Origin: Saxidomus purpurata | Lineage: Eukaryota > Mollusca > Bivalvia > Venerida > Veneridae | DNA: 64,000 nucleotides | Assembly: GCA_022818135.1 (NCBI GenBank) | Contig: JAFMSR010000009.1 | Location: forward strand, 22,041,159 to 22,105,158 | Direction: 5' to 3' | Shown: piece after piece, positions 59,153 to 64,000 of the stretch | Layout: every line of letters begins with the position of its first letter | Position numbering within the stretch: the first letter of the stretch is position 1 | Notes under the pieces: generated by a model | Database searches by the model: none | The model's input: only the letters and a program-made list of their open reading frames with translations | What the model was told of the DNA's origin: nothing | Translations under genes and position numbers: made by a program

Positions 59153-59752
59153 TAGTTTCCCTTCAGTTTCCATTGGAGCTGTATTTTTTTAATTTCCAAA
59201 TGCTAGTAGTTGCGTTTGCTGTCAGGAATTGATAAAAACATTATACGCCTCTTATTAAGAACCTTACCCAACAATAAAGGGAAATAAATGAATGATAGTA
59301 TGGTTGGGCAAAGTCGGACCAGTAATATTCAATAAAACATCGCTTTTACCTCACGTTTCCCTGACATCAAAATACGGGTATGAATTAAAAGATATTGAGC
59401 CGACTGGAGTGGTCTTTATTAAATACAAGACATGTACATGTATGATCCAATAAAAGGACTGTTATGTGAATAGAATTACCAAGGGGGAAAGATCTGAGGT
59501 AAATAGTTTGGGTTACTACTGAAAACATCCGGAAACCCCGTGTCCGCTTAATACTGTCGTATCTATGCCCTCTCCATGTAGATATATAAAGCATATTTTA
59601 CTAGCATGTATCTGATTATCTCAGCAAATAAAGTTCATGTTCACTGATGTTTGCGAAAAACTGTCATCTTTAAATTACTAATATAAATTTTTTGTAACTA
59701 ATTTGTTATTGTAAATTAGCGTTATCTTCAAAATTCATGTCTTGGAGTTGTT

Positions 59753-59860
59753 GCGATGGCCGCCGAGTGGTTTGAGGCATTCGAAATTTGCATTGCTAGC
59801 CGATGCCGCCGTACGTACAGGTCCGAGTCCTGACTTCTGCCTTCTAATGTTTTTTTTCGA
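59753..59860 (+). repeat. tRNA-Ser(GCT)-like SINE head
   Basis: gatggccgccgagtggtttg (D-arm/A-box) is followed by gcat-tgctagccg-atgc (anticodon stem and loop with GCT). A B-box with one change (GGTCCGAGTCC) and a run of eight T come next. The tRNA-Ser resemblance is good but the acceptor stem is not closed. Confidence 0.5.
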
Positions 59861-60096
59861 TGTATTTATAGGTAAGCGCTCCATGAAGCCCACAATACTG
59901 TACACCTCCTGACCAGTATTACCGTAAATCGTACACTTTTTGCGACAATCGCAAATATTATTATACATGTACTAACCACTATAATATAGAGTAGTCTTTT
60001 CGTGTTTCGTGCATTCCTAAGAATGAATTTGTTTGCTTCTTCAAGTGTAATGCTAAAGATTTGTGTTCATTAATCTAAACGAAAACGATTAAAGTG

Positions 60097-60195
60097 TGTC
60101 CTTCTGTTCGTGCCACTGAAACGTTTTTGAAGTGGGAAAACATGAGAAACGTTGACGTAAAGTACAAGATTGGCGTGACGTAACAAGCCGTTTCA
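60097..60195 (+). repeat. Second copy of the 57920 repeat
   Basis: It matches 57920-58010 over about 90 bp, with the shared core catgagaaacgttgacgtaa and tggcgtgacgtaac versus tgacgtgacgtaac. Function unknown. Confidence 0.7.
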
Positions 60196-60275
60196 AAGTA
60201 GCATTAAGGGATACAAAAAAATCAAGTTTGGAATGATGAGAAATGTGACTATAGAGCAAGTTAGGGGTTATTCAT

Positions 60276-60349
60276 CCTCGGTAACCCAGGCTATTCATTA
60301 CCCAATTGACATCCTCCTCGGTAACCCAGGCTATTCATTACCCAATTGA
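60276..60349. repeat. Two tandem 40-bp units
   Basis: cctcggtaacccaggctatt followed by cattacccaattga occurs at 60276 and again at 60316 with no differences over 34 bp. It is a recent short tandem duplication. Confidence 0.85.
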
Positions 60350-61159
60350 ATACCCTGGGCAAATTGACTGAAGAAATCTCGTACTCATGAATAATTAATG
60401 AGGTAAATTCAAGCCTTTCGATTGGTTTCTTGATACTTTTCTCAAGATTAACTATCCAATGAAATCGCGGCTCTCAAACCGCGTTAGGGGAAACATTAAC
60501 AATGGCAGCCCCCATCTTGTCAGCGATGTAGTTTTAAACAGATTTTGTGCATCAATCGTCTCGGATTGCAGATTTCTGTATGATCGTCCCTTAATCGGGA
60601 CAAAACAAACAATCATTTTTTTTCAACGTTCTGCATGGCGGTCATTATTTGAGGATACTCTTCATTGTGGAGGTGCTCTTATTTTTGTAAGCATCGATTT
60701 CATTGGATGAAAAATAGTCATGAATATTCATGTATTACGAAGTTTTGCCAGTCTATTTTCCCACGGTATATGACGGAGAGAAGCGGCAGGAATTAACCGG
60801 GGGTTCCGACGATGGGGGTTATTAAACAACCAAGTTATAGATCTCTTGATCAAATTTTAATCAAATTATGGCCCTTGCTTTGCATCCAGAACTGTAACGG
60901 AAATGTCTGTCTCCAAAACTTATGTAGATATGAGTTTGATACTCGGAGAAGTCACACAACTAGGTTGCCATTTAAATTTTGCATCTATTTTGGCTAATGA
61001 CCTCGTATTTATGGACGTAGAACTTCCTGGTTAAAGTTATGCATGCACCTTGCTTTCTCCAAAACTAAGGCAATTCTCACTTGTCCTCGTGGTCACTTAA
61101 CATGTTTCCGCTTTGCAAATTATATGATTTTTAAAAGAAAACATATACCATATCTTTAA
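60350..61159. other. Probable repeat-derived sequence, no gene
   Basis: The text at 60770-61110 (caaattatggcccttgcttt, ccttgctttctccaaaacta) looks like a dispersed repeat with internal similarity. The open frames at 60459-60710 and 60812-60997 have no family features. Confidence 0.35.
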
Positions 61160-61990
61160 AATACTGCTGCTAGACAGTTGTGATGTCAATGAACACAGTG
61201 TATTTGATTTTGGTCTGGGGGCTGTAAGCCCAAAGCCATAATTAACATGCTTTAATTCAAAAACCATGTAAAGTGCGCTGATATCAACTGTAAAACTGCG
61301 CTATTGGAAAGGATTGCAAGGTAGACTACCAGATGCATCTATTGTTTGGATGTTAGGCCGCTGGGCCGCCAGGCCGATGTGATGTTGATGAACAAAATAT
61401 ATTTGTTTTGTGAAAATGAAACTTTCTTTAAACCCTTTCTGCGTTGCAAAATAAGTCATATTTCAATGATAGAATATACCGTATCTTAATTTTCAAAAGA
61501 TGCTGTTTTGCCGCTAGGCCGGGCCGCTTGGCCGCTAAGACGCTGTGATGCTTACTACCAACGAAGTCTCTTTGTTTTTTGAAACCGTATTTTTACCGTT
61601 TCTGCGCCATAAATTAGTCATATTTCAATGATTGAATAAATCATATTTAAATTAATTTTATAAATGATGCTGTTAGGCGCTGCCAGGCCGTAAGGTCGCT
61701 GGACGCCACGCCGCTGTGATGCTTACCAACATAGACTATTTGTTTTTTTATAAAGAATCCGAATTTTTGATTATTTTGTCTTTGAAAAATAAGTTATACA
61801 TGTATTGCATTGATAAAACAATTTTTATATTTTTTATATTCTATCTTTATTTTAAATAATGCTGGTATGCGACAAACTTCACGCCGCTAGGCCGCCAAAT
61901 TCACGCCGCTAGGCCATCAGAGCGCTAGGCCGCCAAGTTCACGCCGCAAGGCTGCTAGGTCGCCAAGTTCACGGACATAAACTTTATTGT
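61160..61990. repeat. About 170-bp tandem units with GC-rich gccgctaggcc islands
   Basis: Four diverged units share ctgtgatgcttac or gatgtgatgttgatg, then AT-rich text (ataagtcatatttcaatgat), then a GC-rich island built of gccgctaggccg. The last island (61868-61975) expands into a 20-24 bp minisatellite (cgctaggccgccaaattcac). The GC islands contrast sharply with the surrounding AT content. Confidence 0.7.
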
Positions 61991-62516
61991 ATACATGTAT
62001 CCGTATTTTGTATTTTCACTTTCGGCGTGTCAAGCGGGTAGGTAAACTGGGTAAATTTTGTTCTTTGCATGCTGATAATTGTGCTGGTACTTTTTTCTTT
62101 CATGATAAACGGAACAAATCAAAAGTTGCATTACAAACCACGAACAAACAATGTTGATATCTTCTTTGTTAAAAGACATTTGACATATACTTTGTTTCTT
62201 CAAGAGTTGTGTAAATAAGCATCTATCTTTAATTTACGTTCAACGAACGCTCCAGTTAATTATTACCTCTGTTATACTTTCCTTTTCGTTTTCTCTTATA
62301 ACGATGACTCAGTTATGACTGGTGAATACAGCTCAGGGACCGCATTTAATCCTTTCCGAAAATACGTTTAACGGTCTTCGTTTGAATTTACAGTACTGTA
62401 CTCAAATTCAACTCAAATTGGTATCGACGGAATAAGTGAACGAACATTTTAATGATACATTTTCAATTATTCTGTCTTTCGTTAAACTTTGATGCTTCGT
62501 TTTTTTTTTATTTTAG
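61991..62516. other. No gene recognised
   Basis: AT-rich sequence leading to a strong polypyrimidine tract and acceptor at 62516. Confidence 0.35.
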
Positions 62517-62560
62517 ACAGCACGATGGCGTTACGTGCGGGAAAATTAGTCAATAAGTAA
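62517..62560 (+). CDS. Candidate terminal exon of the CXorf38-like gene (option 1)
   Basis: A strong acceptor (ttttttttattttag) is followed by a sequence that, in the phase 1 required by exon 5, reads D then STMALRAGKLVNK and a TAA at 62558. The basic tail would give a short C-terminus. An AATAAA lies at 62864. It competes with the 62741 exon, and the true last exon may lie outside the window. Confidence 0.3.
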
Positions 62561-62740
62561 TATTTTGCTAATGATTTCAGAGTTGTAAATGGTGTTTGTA
62601 AAAACAAATCCCGTCGTTTTCTATCGTCCGTAACGAGTGCGTGTAATTAACATTCAATGGCGTATTTAGTGATTTCATATCCCGTTTACTAATATTCATA
62701 TTTTTGTTCGTTTCTAAAGGTAAGTGTGTTACTTTTTCAG

Positions 62741-62885
62741 CGTTCTCCGTTAAATGGAATACCCAACAGTGTGTGTAGATTTCATCGGGTTACAAGAACG
62801 GGCCAAAAATCGGCCGAAAACGTACCGAACCCTTTAAACCATCAACATTTTACGCTGTTCCCAAATAAACGACGTCACGAACGTA
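62741..62885 (+). CDS. Candidate terminal exon of the CXorf38-like gene (option 2)
   Basis: After the acceptor gttactttttcag, the phase-1 frame reads A then FSVKWNTQQCV and a TAG near 62778. An AATAAA at 62864-62869, about 85 bp past the stop, would suit polyadenylation. A perfect donor (aaag then gtaagt) lies only 20 bp upstream, so the local splice signals are ambiguous. It is an alternative to the 62517 exon. Confidence 0.3.
62864..62869 (+). terminator. AATAAA polyadenylation signal candidate
   Basis: Canonical hexamer in ccaaataaacg, placed downstream of both candidate terminal exons. Confidence 0.3.
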
Positions 62886-63568
62886 TTTTCTTTCTTTCTA
62901 TCCGTTGCACCTACCTTATTGATGAGCATTTTGAGCAACTTCCAATCGACTTTGTACATGCATTCTAGCTTTTAATTTTGTGAATGCTATTTTAATGTTT
63001 TATGGGCGGTGACATGCATTTAAATGTTTTAAGATGTATTTTAATCAAATCGATAGTGTAGTTTTTCATGTTTGCAAGAAAGACTGCCGTGTTTCATAAA
63101 ACAGGGGAATGACCAGGGGTTCGTAACTAACAAAATCTCATCCCCCGAAAATCAGGCCACCTCGGAAAACCGGCCGATTTTTCTCCGCCGAAGGCCGTCC
63201 GGTATTTCGAAGTTCTACTGTATATATAATAAAATACTAGAAATGTAACATATCAACGACATTTCAATTGTCTGTTTCTTTGCTCATTTTCTATTAGCAC
63301 CAGTTTACGAGTATGTCCGATTCCCAGTTAAATACAACGATATTTTCAGCGATATCCTCTTTACATGTATGTTTCAATCCTTATATATGAGGAACGACGT
63401 GAGAAGACCAGACAAAATCATGAAAATGTGGCTAATGAGTTATAAGCATTTCGGATGAACGGTTTATATCATGAAGTGAGTTAAGAAATAGCGTCACACA
63501 GTCTCTTTGGTCAAAGATACATTGTGTATCTAAACCCTGCCGGAAACTATTGAAAATATCGTGCATGT
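62886..63568. other. No gene recognised
   Basis: No supported exon, RNA or element ends. Confidence 0.35.
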
Positions 63569-63690
63569 GTAGTAGAGGTATAATACGGCACTTGTACTTC
63601 CTTGCCATTCAGCTAGTTTTAGAGTGTCCGTCTAACAAACTGGAGGTCACGAGTTCGAATCCCGCTAGGGGGTGCGGGGGGGGGGGGGGG
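63569..63690 (+). repeat. tRNA-Val(AAC)-like SINE head, copy 1
   Basis: gtagaggtataatacggcac leads into agctagttttagagtgtccg, then tctaacaaactgg (AAC in the anticodon position), then the B-box GAGTTCGAATCCC. A G16-type homopolymer follows at about 63676-63690. Confidence 0.5.
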
Positions 63691-63834
63691 AAGAGAAGGA
63701 TTTTTCATGGTTACTTTTGGCGCCCAACATAAACAATCAACGAGTGTAGAAATGATAGCACCCTTAGAACGTCCCACAGACATTCATACTCCAAGAATTC
63801 GTGGACGAGTTCTAGTAAGGAGAGGGTGTATGTA

Positions 63835-63960
63835 GTAGATGTATAATACAGCACTTGTATATTTTTGTCACTTAGCTAGTTTTTGTGAGGACGTAGTAGA
63901 GTGTCCGCTTAACAAAGGAATTTTCACGGTTACACATGTTCCCATGTCAATTGTTTTGAT
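63835..63960 (+). repeat. tRNA-like SINE head, copy 2 (degenerate)
   Basis: gtagatgtataatacagcac, cacttagctagttttt and gagtgtccgcttaacaaagg parallel copy 1, 266 bp upstream. The B-box is lost after the anticodon region. Confidence 0.45.
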
Positions 63961-64000
63961 GATTTTCAGGGAGGTAGGTGTATAGTGAGGGCAAACTTGG

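Noticed and set aside
58676..59173. A 165-codon minus-strand frame
   Set aside because: It overlaps a clear tRNA-derived SINE with target duplications, runs antisense to it, and has no family features.
60459..60710. An 83-codon + frame as a gene
   Set aside because: No recognisable domain and no splice signals. It lies in repeat-like sequence beside a tandem duplication.

Overview
The window looks like AT-rich, gene-poor animal DNA, most probably from a bivalve mollusc. The evidence is: widely spaced exons with GT/AG (and one GC/AG) introns; no operons or bacterial signals; and dense small transposons of kinds common in bivalves, namely pearl/HINE-like tandem-core elements, TTAA-flanked MITEs, tRNA-derived SINEs and a decayed LINE. 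The species cannot be fixed from the sequence alone.

The one gene recognised with good confidence runs on the + strand from 33455. Its first coding exon (190 codons, Cys-rich) resembles the CXorf38/DUF4559 family. Its second exon carries a HEPN-type R-N-x3-H motif, its third a charged coiled coil, its fourth an acidic linker and its fifth a short hydrophobic/basic segment at 56693-56782. The splice phases agree across exons 1 to 5. Candidate terminal exons lie at 62517 and 62741, ahead of an AATAAA at 62864. An isolated acidic first exon (21249-21364, +) belongs to another, unidentified gene. Weaker exon-like segments occur at 2.4-3.0 kb and 29.5-31.5 kb.

The most unusual locus lies inside the 12-kb intron 4 of the CXorf38-like gene, on the opposite strand (52118 to 48010). 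A non-repetitive N-terminal exon segment is followed by about 55 copies of a 42-bp unit, each encoding 14 residues with hydrophobics spaced 4-3-4-3 (two perfect heptads). A unique C-terminal tail ends in a stop at 48010. The array is broken by frameshifts, stops and a 1.5-kb insertion (50190-51692) flanked by a 4-bp duplication, so it is now most likely a pseudogene. A second oddity is a direct duplication around exon 5 (54372-54800 and 56654-57494) in which the upstream copy lacks the 418 bp that contain the exon.

The rest is mobile DNA and repeats. From left to right: a mariner remnant (0.76-1.71 kb); a 2.7-kb foldback element with 14-bp terminal inverted repeats and 5-bp target duplications (5.13-7.81 kb); a pearl-like element (15.1-16.3 kb); four copies of another tandem-core family (19.9, 21.9, 29.9 and 43.8 kb); a 1.44-kb near-perfect palindrome (25.36-26.79 kb); a piggyBac-like non-autonomous element (26.91-28.21 kb); a TA-flanked inverted-repeat element in intron 1 (34.25-35.57 kb); TTAA-flanked MITEs (38.7 and 52.6 kb); SINEs with clear target duplications (45.55 and 58.9 kb); a LINE reverse-transcriptase fragment (54.85-56.52 kb); a GC-rich tandem repeat (61.2-62.0 kb); and tRNA-like SINE heads near the right end.
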